This document shows positions 31,086 to 38,938 of a stretch of 39,105 nucleotides of DNA, piece after piece (position 1 is the stretch's first letter; every line of letters starts with the position of its first letter). This DNA comes from Campylobacteraceae bacterium (lineage in GTDB: Bacteria > Campylobacterota > Campylobacteria > Campylobacterales > Sulfurovaceae). Made by a program: the position numbers and the translations under genes. The notes under the pieces are model-generated. The model was not told the origin of the DNA. It worked only from the letters and a program-made list of their open reading frames with translations, and did no database searches. The stretch lies in assembly GCA_027081065.1 (NCBI GenBank), contig JALWLW010000100.1:1-39105 (forward strand). The letters are read 5' to 3'.

Positions 31086-31920
31086 CGTTGTCAAGACCCT
31101 TTTAGAAGCGCTACCTTACATCAAAAAGTTTAGAAATGAAAAGATAGTTATTAAGTATGGTGGTTCAGCACAAACGTCTGAAGTATTAAAACAAAAATTT
31201 GCTCAAGATATTGTACTTTTACATACGGTGGGTATGAAACCCATCGTGGTACATGGTGGAGGAAAAGCTATTACTGATATGCTCAATAACTTAGGAGTCG
31301 AGACAAAGTTTGTTGATGGACAAAGAGTAACCACAAAAGAAGTGATGCGTATAGCTGAAATGGTACTTTCTGGCTCTATTAACAAAGAGATAGTCTCTTT
31401 GTTAAATAATCAAGGAGGAGAAGCCATTGGTATTTCTGGAAAAGATGCAAATTTTTTAGAGGCGACTCCTAAAGATTTTGAAAATTTTGCTTATACAGGG
31501 GTTATTCAAAATGTAAATCCTGAGATGGCTTGTAATATTATTGATGATGGGTTTGTCCCTGTCATTGCACCTATTGCAGCATCGGCTAATGTAGGACATC
31601 CTGGATTTAACATCAATGCTGATTTGGCTGCTAGTCAAATCGCCATTGCACTTAAAGCAAGAAAAGTGGTTTTTTTAACAGATACAGCAGGTGTACTAGA
31701 CCAAAATATGGAGTTAATCTCTACGATGGACATAGATAAAACAAATGCTTTAAAGAAAGATGGGACAATCAATGGGGGAATGGTTCCCAAAGTTGATGCT
31801 TGTATTGAAGCTTTACGTGGTGGTGTGAAAAAAGCACATATTATTGATGGAAGAGTGGAGCACTCGATATTACTTGAGATTTTAACATCTTCTGGTATTG
31901 GAACTTGTATTGAGTTATAA
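31069..31920 (+). CDS. argB: Acetylglutamate kinase
   Basis: It phosphorylates N-acetyl-L-glutamate in arginine synthesis. 283 residues from the ATG at 31069, chosen for TGAGGA 8 nt upstream; a TTG at 31054 is the alternative. Motifs: VIKYGGSAQTS (Lys in the ATP site), VVHGGGKAI, NADLAASQIA, FLTDTAGV and GGMVPKVDAC. The C-terminus is that of the hexameric, arginine-sensitive type by length, but sensitivity cannot be read directly. In other bacteria PII (GlnB) can bind this enzyme. Other arg genes are absent here. Confidence 0.96.
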   Translation: MQEKIDVVKTLLEALPYIKKFRNEKIVIKYGGSAQTSEVLKQKFAQDIVLLHTVGMKPIVVHGGGKAITDMLNNLGVETKFVDGQRVTTKEVMRIAEMVLSGSINKEIVSLLNNQGGEAIGISGKDANFLEATPKDFENFAYTGVIQNVNPEMACNIIDDGFVPVIAPIAASANVGHPGFNINADLAASQIAIALKARKVVFLTDTAGVLDQNMELISTMDIDKTNALKKDGTINGGMVPKVDACIEALRGGVKKAHIIDGRVEHSILLEILTSSGIGTCIEL

Positions 31921-32016
31921 ATTACCTTAAATTATTGATACTCATTAGCTAATCTATAGATGGCTAAGACAATAAGTTACAAGGGTTTTATAAGAATTAA
32001 AACTTCATAAATTTCT

Positions 32017-32045
32017 TTGTTAATACAATGGTTTATTAGTATAAT
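32017..32045 (+). promoter_or_regulatory. Promoter directly before the DUF1538 gene
   Basis: TTGTTA (32017-32022), 17-bp spacer, TATAAT (32040-32045). The ATG begins at 32052, where transcription would start, and no Shine-Dalgarno exists. Upstream, 31946-31973 holds a weak hairpin (TTAGC/GCTAA with an inner ATCTATAGAT) that may end argB. Confidence 0.55.
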
Positions 32046-32051
32046 AGTTTT

Positions 32052-33569
32052 ATGAATGAAAGTATAAAAATATTTTTGGGGGATTTGAAAAATTCTTTTA
32101 AAGACCTCCTTCCCATTATTATTGTTGTGGCATTTTTTCAAGCTTTTATTATTCAGTCTATGCCTGAAAATCTAAGTTCAATTGTGATTGGACTAACTAT
32201 AGTAGCTGTAGGTTTAGCACTGTTTATTAGAGGTCTAGAATTAGGAATTTTTCCTATTGGTGAAAACTTAGCCATTGATTTTGCTAAAAAAGGCTCAACG
32301 CTTTGGCTATTACTTTTTGCCTTTACCATTGGTTTTTCAACAACAGTTGCAGAACCTGCACTTATAGCCATTGCTGATAAAGCTGCTGTTATTTCATCTG
32401 GTTTGATTGATGCTTTTTGGCTTCGTATGACCGTCGCTTTTTCTGTTGGTTTTGCCATCGCATTGGGGACATTACGTATTTTATTGGGTCATCCTATACA
32501 GTACTATATCATTGCTGGGTATATTATAGTAGTTTTAGTAACGTTTTTTGCTCCTGCTGAAATTATTGGTTTAGCCTATGATAGTGGAGGGGTAACAACT
32601 TCAACGGTCACGGTTCCTTTAGTCGCAGCACTTGGAATTGGTTTGGCTTCAAGTATTAAGGGGCGTAATCCTGTCATTGATGGGTTTGGATTGATTGCTT
32701 TTGCATCGCTTACACCGATGATATTTGTGCAAGTTTATGGTATTGTTGTTTACTCTTTAGCAGGAGATAGTTCAACTGCTATCTCTGTTATCTCAACAAT
32801 GGCTTCTACTACTCAAGACGTAGTAGAAACAAGTTCATTTTTTTTAATAGAGATTTTTTTGGGTGTTTTGGCTGTGGTGAAAGATGTAGCTCCTATTTTA
32901 GTGGTTATTTTCTTTTTTCAATACATCATCATTAAAAAATCTGTTCCTCATTTACCTAAAATTATAGTGGGTATTGGCATGGTTGTTTTAGGTCTTTATG
33001 CTTTCATTGTAGGCTTAGAGATGGGACTGTTTCCTATTGGAGAGAGTATTGCCAATGATTTGACCTCTCAAGACAATAATTTTCTTATTTATCTTTTTGG
33101 TTTTATGATTGGCTTCTCAACGACCATGGCAGAACCTGCATTACTCGCCATTGCCATTAAAGTACAAGAAATTTCAGAGGGGATGATAAAGCAAAATATG
33201 TTACGAGTTGTGGTAGCATTAGGGGTTGCAATAGGTATTTCATTGGGTGCTTATCGTTTAGTACAAGGTGACCCAATTCATTATTATATAATTGCTGGGT
33301 ACTCGTTAGTAATTGTATTGACTTATTTTTCACCTAAGCATATTATTCCTATTGCTTATGATACAGGTGGAGTAACTACCTCAACCGTTACTGTACCTTT
33401 AGTCGCAGCACTTGGAATTGGATTGGCAACCAATATAGAAGGTAGAAACCCATTGATTGATGGATTTGGTTTGATTGCCTTTGCCTCATTGTTTCCAATG
33501 CTTACAGTTATGGGTTATGGTATTCATGCCGAATATAAGAAAAAACAATTAGAGAAGGAAAAGAGATGA
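32052..33569 (+). CDS. DUF1538 integral membrane protein, duplicated domain
   Basis: This is a polytopic inner-membrane protein of 505 residues made of two DUF1538 repeats, about 260 residues apart. Each repeat has GFSTT(V/M)AEPAL, then (G/D)-P-I-(Q/H)-YYIIAGY, then YD(S/T)[19 protein letters not shown] (starting at residues 176 and 436), then [12 protein letters not shown]. Roughly 12-14 transmembrane segments are expected. The glycine/threonine-rich motif in each half looks like the discontinuous or re-entrant segments that bind substrate in duplicated secondary transporters. No transport substrate is established for this family to my knowledge. It is followed by a PII-like gene overlapping by ATGA, which in other systems marks PII-gated channels and transporters. 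Confidence 0.88.
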   Translation: MNESIKIFLGDLKNSFKDLLPIIIVVAFFQAFIIQSMPENLSSIVIGLTIVAVGLALFIRGLELGIFPIGENLAIDFAKKGSTLWLLLFAFTIGFSTTVAEPALIAIADKAAVISSGLIDAFWLRMTVAFSVGFAIALGTLRILLGHPIQYYIIAGYIIVVLVTFFAPAEIIGLAYDSGGVTTSTVTVPLVAALGIGLASSIKGRNPVIDGFGLIAFASLTPMIFVQVYGIVVYSLAGDSSTAISVISTMASTTQDVVETSSFFLIEIFLGVLAVVKDVAPILVVIFFFQYIIIKKSVPHLPKIIVGIGMVVLGLYAFIVGLEMGLFPIGESIANDLTSQDNNFLIYLFGFMIGFSTTMAEPALLAIAIKVQEISEGMIKQNMLRVVVALGVAIGISLGAYRLVQGDPIHYYIIAGYSLVIVLTYFSPKHIIPIAYDTGGVTTSTVTVPLVAALGIGLATNIEGRNPLIDGFGLIAFASLFPMLTVMGYGIHAEYKKKQLEKEKR

Positions 33570-33916
33570 AGTTTACAGCACTAGTCGCCATTATTGAAGA
33601 CAAAGATGAAGAAGCAGCTATTGATGTAGCCAAAGAGGCAGGAGCAGGTGGTGTTACTATTATTCATGGTAAGAACATTGGTCTTGAAGAAAAGAAAGTT
33701 TTTTTTGGTCTTACTTTAGAAGAAAATGTTTCGGTATTACTTTTTGTATTGCCACGAAAACTCTCTATGAAAGTAATGAAAGCCATTCGTGTTAAGTTTG
33801 ACCTTGACAATGCAAAAAATGCTGGATTGGTATTTACTTTACCTTTAAGTCATGTGGCTGGACTAGATACTGATGAATTACATAAATTTGAAGATGATAT
33901 TAAGTCAATGATATAG
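33566..33916 (+). CDS. PII-like protein coupled to DUF1538
   Basis: This 116-residue cytoplasmic protein has the ferredoxin-like beta-alpha-beta pattern of [38 protein letters not shown] (first half), [26 protein letters not shown] (second half). It differs strongly from the GlnB at 18684. The T-loop region is short (about 34-52) with no uridylylatable Tyr51, and the canonical TGxxGDGK B-loop is replaced by NAKNAGLVF (82-90). Ligand binding may thus be altered. Its start overlaps the DUF1538 stop (ATGA), so expression is coupled. Inferred role: regulatory subunit of the DUF1538 protein, comparable in logic to AmtB-GlnK or SbtA-SbtB. Confidence 0.82.
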   Translation: MKFTALVAIIEDKDEEAAIDVAKEAGAGGVTIIHGKNIGLEEKKVFFGLTLEENVSVLLFVLPRKLSMKVMKAIRVKFDLDNAKNAGLVFTLPLSHVAGLDTDELHKFEDDIKSMI

Positions 33917-33961
33917 ATTTTAGTGTTAAAATATATTTTAAAGTATTAATAAGGACAAAAA

Positions 33962-34360
33962 ATGCTAGTTGAAAATGTGATGACTCCAGCAGATAAATTA
34001 ATTAAAGTCTCTCCCATGTCAACCGTTCGTGTTGCGTTAAAATTAATGAGAGAAAACAAAGTTCGTTCTGTTATTGTTGAAAAAAATGGTGAAAATGGTG
34101 CTTATGGTTTGGTGACATTTAAAAATATTTTGCAAAGCATTGTGGCTGAAGATGGAGATATCGATTTACTTAATGTTTACGATATTGCTGTTATGCCAGC
34201 CATTTCAGTCTCTGGAAAGTTAGATGTTCAATATGCCTCTAAAATGATGGTAAACTCTAGTATAAAACGTCTATTGGTTATTGATAACAATAAATTGTTA
34301 GGCATATTAACCATGTCAGACATTATTGAAGTGTTAATGGAAAGTGTTTGTAATAATTAA
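33962..34360 (+). CDS. Two-CBS-domain protein
   Basis: This 132-residue soluble protein consists of a CBS pair (Bateman module): first CBS about 4-62 (VENVMTPADKLIKVSP...VIVEKNGENGAYGLVTFKNIL), second about 72-130 (YDIAVMPAISVSGKLDV...RLLVIDNNKLLGILTMSDII). Such modules bind adenine nucleotides or S-adenosylmethionine and tune transporters, channels or enzymes. It follows the PII-like gene by 45 bp, with AAGGA before the ATG, and directly precedes the radical SAM gene by 2 bp. A nucleotide-sensing role in the same unit is inferred from position. Confidence 0.88.
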   Translation: MLVENVMTPADKLIKVSPMSTVRVALKLMRENKVRSVIVEKNGENGAYGLVTFKNILQSIVAEDGDIDLLNVYDIAVMPAISVSGKLDVQYASKMMVNSSIKRLLVIDNNKLLGILTMSDIIEVLMESVCNN

Positions 34361-34362
34361 GT

Positions 34363-35307
34363 ATGAATATTATATTTGGACCTGTTAACTCCAGACGTTT
34401 TGGAAAATCTTTAGGCATTGACCTAAGTCCCTCAAAAAAACAGTGTAATTTTGATTGTCTCTATTGTGAGCTAGCAGCTGCCAAAACAATGGATGGCTAT
34501 GAAGATGTTATTTCCGTAGAAGAAATTATGAATGCACTAATGGCTGTTTTAGAAGAACATCAAGATATAGATGCTTTAACCATTACGGCAAATGGAGAGC
34601 CTACACTTTATCCTCATCTGTCACAACTTATGGATGAAATTAACAAAGTAAAAGGTTCTATTAAAACACTTATCCTCTCAAATGCAGCGAATATTCATAA
34701 ATCTAGCATTCAAGAGGCTTTACAGAAATTTGATACTGTCAAACTCTCTTTAGATTGTGCTTCAAAGCGTTGTTTACAGCGTCTTGATAGAGCTCATAAA
34801 AGTATTGATGTTGAAGAGATTAAAGCTGGGATGTTAACCTTTAAAGCAAAGTTTTCCAAACCACTTATTATTGAAATCTTAATTGTAAAAGGTGTTAATG
34901 ATGGTAGTGCTGAGATAAAAGCGTTAAATGAATATTTATTAATGCTAAATCCTACACGCATTGACATAGGTACAATTGATAGACCACCTGCTTATTATGT
35001 TGAACCATTAAGTTATGAAGATTTACGTGAAATATCCTTGAAGTTTGATGCTTCTTTACCTATATATATCGCAACACGAAAAACAGTTGAGGTAAAATCT
35101 TCTTCATATTCTCATGAAGATATTTTAGAAACCATCAAAAAACGCCCACTAACACTTGCTGATATTGAAGTTTTATTTGATGAAGAGAGTAAAGAAAAGT
35201 TAGATGGCTTAGTTGAGAAAAAAGAAATAAAGATAGAAAATTGTGCTGGTTATGATTTTTTTGTAGAAAATAGAGCTACTAAAGAAAAAGCCTATAAAAA
35301 CGCTTGA
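34363..35307 (+). CDS. Radical SAM protein (COG0731-type)
   Basis: This 314-residue iron-sulfur enzyme has the cluster motif C28-x3-C32-x2-C35 (CNFDCLYC). It is preceded by FGPVNSRRFGKSLGIDLSP, a family-specific N-terminus, with ITANGEPTLYPHL as the SAM-binding GGEP-like motif. The C-terminal 70 residues (about 240-314) form a helical winged-helix-like tail (RPLTLADIEVLFDEES). Members of this group are annotated only as Fe-S oxidoreductases; the substrate is unknown. It starts 2 bp after the CBS gene with no clear ribosome site, so coupling is likely. The -35 of the tRNA promoter overlaps its stop codon. Confidence 0.85.
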   Translation: MNIIFGPVNSRRFGKSLGIDLSPSKKQCNFDCLYCELAAAKTMDGYEDVISVEEIMNALMAVLEEHQDIDALTITANGEPTLYPHLSQLMDEINKVKGSIKTLILSNAANIHKSSIQEALQKFDTVKLSLDCASKRCLQRLDRAHKSIDVEEIKAGMLTFKAKFSKPLIIEILIVKGVNDGSAEIKALNEYLLMLNPTRIDIGTIDRPPAYYVEPLSYEDLREISLKFDASLPIYIATRKTVEVKSSSYSHEDILETIKKRPLTLADIEVLFDEESKEKLDGLVEKKEIKIENCAGYDFFVENRATKEKAYKNA

Positions 35308-35332
35308 CTTAAAAGAGATTTTTGCTTATAAT
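35304..35332 (+). promoter_or_regulatory. Strong promoter of the tRNA-Asn genes
   Basis: TTGACT (35304-35309), 17-bp spacer, TATAAT (35327-35332): the best sigma-70-type match in the window. The TGA stop of the radical SAM gene is inside the -35 box. Predicted start near 35339, about 30 nt before the first tRNA. Confidence 0.8.
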
Positions 35333-35369
35333 TGCACTCCAATTTAAATACTAGTTTTAAATTGATTGT

Positions 35370-35444
35370 TCCGGATTAGCTCAGTGGTAGAGTAGATGAC
35401 TGTTAATCATTTGGTCGTAGGTTCGAATCCTACATCCGGAGCCA
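35370..35444 (+). tRNA. tRNA-Asn (GUU), copy 1
   Basis: 75 nt with full cloverleaf: acceptor TCCGGAT/ATCCGGA, D stem GCTC/GAGT, anticodon stem GATGA/TCATT with loop CTGTTAA (anticodon GTT at 35402-35404), T stem GTAGG/CCTAC with TTCGAAT, discriminator G and encoded CCA. Identical to the copy 104 bp downstream. Confidence 0.97.
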
Positions 35445-35473
35445 TAAAAATATAAGACCCCCTTAACACCTGT

Positions 35474-35548
35474 TCCGGATTAGCTCAGTGGTAGAGTAGA
35501 TGACTGTTAATCATTTGGTCGTAGGTTCGAATCCTACATCCGGAGCCA
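35474..35548 (+). tRNA. tRNA-Asn (GUU), copy 2
   Basis: Identical in all 75 bases to the first copy; anticodon GTT at 35506-35508. The 29-bp spacer contains no promoter, so both are probably cut from one transcript. The T/A-rich 3' flank (35549-35585) may hold the terminator, but no strong hairpin is seen. Confidence 0.97.
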
Positions 35549-35699
35549 CTTTTAAAAAATTCCCACAATAAAATTTATTATTTTACACTATCAGTAGAGT
35601 AGGAATATTTATGGCAATATTTTTTGAACTTCTCTTTATAAATTATCTTTTTTAACCCCATTTGTGATACTATCTTTTTCAATGAATAAAGGATAAAAA

Positions 35700-36152
35700 A
35701 TGTCAAATGGAAAAGTTTTAGCGTTATACATGACAATGCCTGATATGATGCGTACTGGGCATCGTCAGACTTGTGAAGATTTTGATTGTGACCCTGATGG
35801 AATTATTGGTGATATGAATCATGGAATAAGAGAAGAACGGGTTATGTTATTGACCTCACAAATAACTTATGATATTGCAGCTGAAGCTGATATTGTAATT
35901 GAGCAAGGTGTTTTACTGGAAAATATTCATGTTGATATTGATTTGTATGACTTAAAAGTAGGTGATGTTATTGAGATAGGTGATACGCTTTTAGAAGTAA
36001 CAGAGCATTGTGAATCGTATGGGTATCTTTATGCATTAGCCCCAGAATTACCAGAACTCATTCAAGGTAAACGAGGTCTTTTTGTTCAACCTTTAGACTA
36101 TGGAATGATAGCCGTTGGAGATGAGGTTACGGTTCATAGAAAAATAGTTTAG
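35700..36152 (+). CDS. MOSC-domain protein
   Basis: This 150-residue protein consists of a single MOSC domain, the C-terminal module of molybdenum-cofactor sulfurases. Landmarks are PDGIIGDMNHGIREERVMLL (the GxxGDxHxG-type motif), VLLENIHVDIDLYDLKVGDVIEIGDTLLEVT and a Cys in EHCESYGYLY. Stand-alone members are thought to carry sulfur to molybdoenzymes or bind pterin cofactors; the exact role here is unknown. AAAGGA lies 5 nt before the ATG. The stop overlaps the convergent truD stop by 4 bp (TTAG). Confidence 0.85.
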   Translation: MSNGKVLALYMTMPDMMRTGHRQTCEDFDCDPDGIIGDMNHGIREERVMLLTSQITYDIAAEADIVIEQGVLLENIHVDIDLYDLKVGDVIEIGDTLLEVTEHCESYGYLYALAPELPELIQGKRGLFVQPLDYGMIAVGDEVTVHRKIV

Positions 36153-37246
36153 CGTTTGATAGCTTGAGGCTTTAAAGAAAACTTTCCAATCTCTTCTAAA
36201 AAAGTTGTGGCATAAGCACCTTTAGGTAAAAAGAACTCAATAATTAGTTCTTTTTTCTCTTCTCTATAAATAAGTTTTAAATTTTCAGGAAAAATCCAAG
36301 CATAACGTCTGTCACCTTTGAGTGCATAGAGTTCATCATCATCAAATTCCTCTTCTAAATGTCTAGCATCTGCCATGGCTCTTTTAACTTTTGAACCCAC
36401 AAGTAAACCTGTAGGGCTTGACTTATGAGCCATGAACTCTTTTGAGGCTTTGTCAAAGTCTTGTAAAAAGTAGCTTTTACCAAAAGGATACTCTTGCATG
36501 TCATCACCAATGAAGAGTTTAAAGAACTGTTTTTGTTTGGTTAGAACTTTTATAAGTTCAATTGGGTACGCTAAAAGTGCAGCAGCATCTTCAGGTCTAT
36601 TTTTAGTAACTACTTTTGAGATGTTCACACGTGAAGAGAGCCATTGGTTATAAAGGTATGATTGGTAAGCTGAGACCAAAAGTTTCTCTTTTGCTCCTTT
36701 AAGTTTTTTGCCTGAATGGGCTATCTCTTGTCCTTGAAGATATGACCTCGCATCTTCACCAAAACGCTGGTAGCCGTAATAGTTTGGAATACCTTTTTTT
36801 ATCATCTCTTGAGCAACTTCTTCAATGGCTATTTTAGCCTCTTTACTTACTTGATGTAAAACAATAGAGAAGTTATTTCCTTTAAGTTGTCCCACTTTAA
36901 TTGGAAACTTAGAATAAAACTTTTCTAAGATTTCTATCTTTTCAGTAGTTAAATTTTTAACCACATCTTTTTCATACTGTTTAGGAATAGAGATATATTG
37001 AATAGTCGTTGCATTCTTGTCTTTTAGCCCAGCATAACCAATGTCACGTTGTTCTAGTTTAGTTGCTTTGGCAATAACGGTAATGAGTTTAAAAGTACTC
37101 ATGTCTGATTTTTTGATTTTTAAAATAAGGTTAGAACCCTTGTTCGCAAAGTTAAAAAGAGGAATCTCTTCTACAAAAAAACGTTCGATGGTTTGAGCAA
37201 AGTCAAATTTGATGGGGTCATGGTTATAGGCATAGGTTTTATTCAT
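36149..37246 (-). CDS. truD: tRNA pseudouridine(13) synthase
   Basis: It makes pseudouridine 13 in certain tRNAs. 365 residues. The catalytic Asp76 is in GYAGLKDKNATT (GLKDK; E. coli has Asp80 in the equivalent motif). Other landmarks are IPNYYGYQRFG, followed by the family-specific TRUD insertion domain (about 180-300), and the C-terminal LPKGAYATTFLEEI. The minus strand has TATAAT at 37257-37252, then 5 bases, then the ATG, with no Shine-Dalgarno, so the mRNA may be leaderless. Confidence 0.95.
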   Translation of the reverse strand: MNKTYAYNHDPIKFDFAQTIERFFVEEIPLFNFANKGSNLILKIKKSDMSTFKLITVIAKATKLEQRDIGYAGLKDKNATTIQYISIPKQYEKDVVKNLTTEKIEILEKFYSKFPIKVGQLKGNNFSIVLHQVSKEAKIAIEEVAQEMIKKGIPNYYGYQRFGEDARSYLQGQEIAHSGKKLKGAKEKLLVSAYQSYLYNQWLSSRVNISKVVTKNRPEDAAALLAYPIELIKVLTKQKQFFKLFIGDDMQEYPFGKSYFLQDFDKASKEFMAHKSSPTGLLVGSKVKRAMADARHLEEEFDDDELYALKGDRRYAWIFPENLKLIYREEKKELIIEFFLPKGAYATTFLEEIGKFSLKPQAIKR

Positions 37247-37251
37247 TTGAA

Positions 37252-37257
37252 ATTATA
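37252..37257 (-). promoter_or_regulatory. -10 immediately before truD
   Basis: The minus strand reads AGCTATAAT. The hexamer ends 5 bases before the ATG at 37246, so transcription would begin at or beside the start codon. Confidence 0.45.
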
Positions 37258-37290
37258 GCTAAAAAAGTAAAACCCAAAATTAACCCATCT

Positions 37291-37301
37291 TTGACTATAC
37301 T
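37291..37301 (+). promoter_or_regulatory. Promoter candidate of the metal locus
   Basis: TTGACTATACT contains TATACT (37296-37301), a fair -10 with start near 37308. The alternative reading of TTGACT as -35 leaves only TCTAAA as -10 and would start inside the ribosome site, so it is less likely. I see no convincing Zur palindrome. Confidence 0.35.
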
Positions 37302-37331
37302 TCCATTTAAATTTCTAAAAAGGAGAACAAA

Positions 37332-37604
37332 GTGAAACAAATATTAATACGCTTTTTATTACTGTTTTACATAAGCTCCTCTTTTCTCTCGGCAACACAT
37401 GTGCATGAAGAAGATGCTCATGCTCATGATGACTGTGAAGTCTGTATTGTTGTTAAAAATCTCAATAGTGGGGATGTTCTCTCTTTTGAGATATTGGACT
37501 TTATGCTGGTATTGCCAGAGAGAATTGTACTTACTGCTGAACAGGTAGGTTCTACCGTTATAGATAAAGGCTTTTTTAGTCACGCACCTCCTCTTTTTTC
37601 TTAA
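37332..37604 (+). CDS. Small His-rich exported protein
   Basis: This 90-residue protein has a signal peptide (about 1-21, ending LSA), after which comes THVHEEDAHAHDDCEVCIVV: five His, several acidic residues and a CxxC within 20 residues. That composition suits binding of Zn, Cu or Ni in the periplasm. The C-terminal half is hydrophobic (about 50-70) and may be membrane-associated. The start is GTG at 37332 with AGGAG 6 nt upstream. It is followed 51 bp later by an outer-membrane protein and then a metal-binding lipoprotein/SBP gene, supporting a metal-uptake role. No named family is recognised with certainty. Confidence 0.75.
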   Translation: MKQILIRFLLLFYISSSFLSATHVHEEDAHAHDDCEVCIVVKNLNSGDVLSFEILDFMLVLPERIVLTAEQVGSTVIDKGFFSHAPPLFS

Positions 37605-37655
37605 TTACATCATATTTTATTAGCAACATCAACAACATATTAAGAGGATATACCT

Positions 37656-38822
37656 ATGCAAAAAAAACTACTACTGTGTACGCTACTCTGTACACTTTTA
37701 TTACAAGCAACTGAAACAACTGAGCTAGAAAAACGTGTAAAAAAATTAGAAAAAGCTTTACAAACACAAAAAAAATCTAAGCTTCAAGAGGCACTAAAAG
37801 GTGGCAATAGCTTTAATCAAAAGAGCTTTATTCCTGATATTTCACTTATCTTAAATGGCTCAGCTGTTTTAAGAAATATTAGTAACGATGTCTATGAGGG
37901 TTATGGCATTGATGGGTTTGTTAACAATAGCACCGACATTCTTTTTCATAAAAATAGGGGGTTTAATTTGAACTATGCTGAATTTGGAATGCAATCTGAT
38001 GTTGGCCCTTATTTTAGGAGTGATGCAATTTTTCATTTAAGTCCTGATGGGGTTGAGATAGAAGAGGCATACCTAACTACTAAAAAACTCCCTGCTAATT
38101 TAGATATGAAGATGGGGAAGTTTAGAAGTGGATTTGGTCGAATTAACGCCTTTCATCAACATGCACAACACTTTTCAGAACAGACGCTAGTTTATGAAGC
38201 GATGTTAGGGGTAGAGGGACTTAATGAATCGGGTCTTGCTTTGCATTGGGTTGCTCCTACCGATAACTACCTGATGTTAGGGCTTGAAGCACTTCAAGGC
38301 ACAAATGAGCTAAGTTTTGGAAAAAGTAGTGAGAACAATCTCTATGTAGCTTACCTAAAAAGTGGCTTGGATTTAGGTGAGCGTACAGCTGTGTTAACAG
38401 GGGCAAGTGTTGCTACAGGAAAAACAGCAGATAATAAAAACTCTAACCTTTATGGTGCTGAGTTAACGCTTAAGTATATTATAGACAGTTACAGTAATCT
38501 AACTTGGCAAAGTGAGTACCTCTACCGAGATAGAGATAGTGTGAAACAGGGAGGGTACTATACTCAACTACTCTATAAAAAAGATAGAAATTGGGAGTTT
38601 GGTACACGTTATGAGGCACTCAATAAAAATGCCATAAACCAAGCTAATGACCTTAAAAAATATTCAGCTATTGTGAGCTATTCGCCATTTGAGTTCTCTA
38701 AAATTCGACTTCAAGCAACCCAAGATAAGTCAAAATCGTTTGGGGGTCTAAGACGCAGTGAAAATCAAGTGCTTTTGGAGTTTTTGGTTGAGACAGGGGC
38801 TCATGGGGCTCATTCGTTTTGA
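37656..38822 (+). CDS. Outer-membrane beta-barrel protein of a metal locus
   Basis: This 388-residue protein has a signal peptide (about 1-18, ending LQA), a short coiled coil (about 20-48: ELEKRVKKLEKALQ) and a barrel of amphipathic strands. The segments FRSDAIFHLSPDGVEIEEAYLTTKKLPANLDMKMGKFRSGFGRIN are like those of porins and phosphate-selective-type barrels. A His cluster HQHAQH follows. There is no TonB box or plug domain, so passive diffusion of a substrate (metal?) is more likely than TonB-dependent uptake. The C-terminus is HGAHSF, ending in Phe as usual for outer-membrane insertion. AAGAGGA precedes the ATG. Confidence 0.75.
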   Translation: MQKKLLLCTLLCTLLLQATETTELEKRVKKLEKALQTQKKSKLQEALKGGNSFNQKSFIPDISLILNGSAVLRNISNDVYEGYGIDGFVNNSTDILFHKNRGFNLNYAEFGMQSDVGPYFRSDAIFHLSPDGVEIEEAYLTTKKLPANLDMKMGKFRSGFGRINAFHQHAQHFSEQTLVYEAMLGVEGLNESGLALHWVAPTDNYLMLGLEALQGTNELSFGKSSENNLYVAYLKSGLDLGERTAVLTGASVATGKTADNKNSNLYGAELTLKYIIDSYSNLTWQSEYLYRDRDSVKQGGYYTQLLYKKDRNWEFGTRYEALNKNAINQANDLKKYSAIVSYSPFEFSKIRLQATQDKSKSFGGLRRSENQVLLEFLVETGAHGAHSF

Positions 38823-38824
38823 TG

Positions 38825-38926
38825 TGTAGGGTGCGATTGCTATCGCACCACAAAATGGTATGAAAATAAAAATGATATTAAAAGAAATCAAATTTTAAAA
38901 CGGTGCGATGGCAATCGTACCCTACA
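38825..38926. mobile_element. REP/MITE-like inverted-repeat element
   Basis: Two 25-bp arms, 38825-38849 and 38902-38926, are inverted copies with two mismatches; each begins or ends with TGTAGGGTGCGAT or its complement. Each arm is itself a hairpin (GGTGCGAT-TGCT-ATCGCACC in the left arm). A 52-bp AT-rich core lies between. No target-site duplication is evident. It begins 2 bp after the outer-membrane gene stop, and its last base overlaps the ribosome site AAGGA (38926-38930) of the next gene. The GC content of the arms stands out from the surroundings. Confidence 0.65.
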
Positions 38927-38938
38927 AGGAACAAAAAA

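Noticed and set aside
32153..32458. Open frame of 101 codons antisense to the DUF1538 gene
   Set aside because: It is complementary to conserved transmembrane coding sequence and lacks any start signal.
33926..33941. 16-bp perfect palindrome TTAAAATATATTTTAA between the PII-like and CBS genes
   Set aside because: It consists only of A and T in an AT-rich gap; such palindromes are expected by chance and no promoter geometry supports an operator.
35370..35548. Tandem tRNA genes as an integration (att) site
   Set aside because: No integrase, no partial tRNA 3' repeat further on and no island-like content follows; MOSC and truD are ordinary genes.
35611..35655. 14-codon mini-ORF (start MAIFFELL) with AGGA upstream
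   Set aside because: Too short, hydrophobic composition expected from T-rich DNA, and no link to the MOSC gene start; no evidence of translation.
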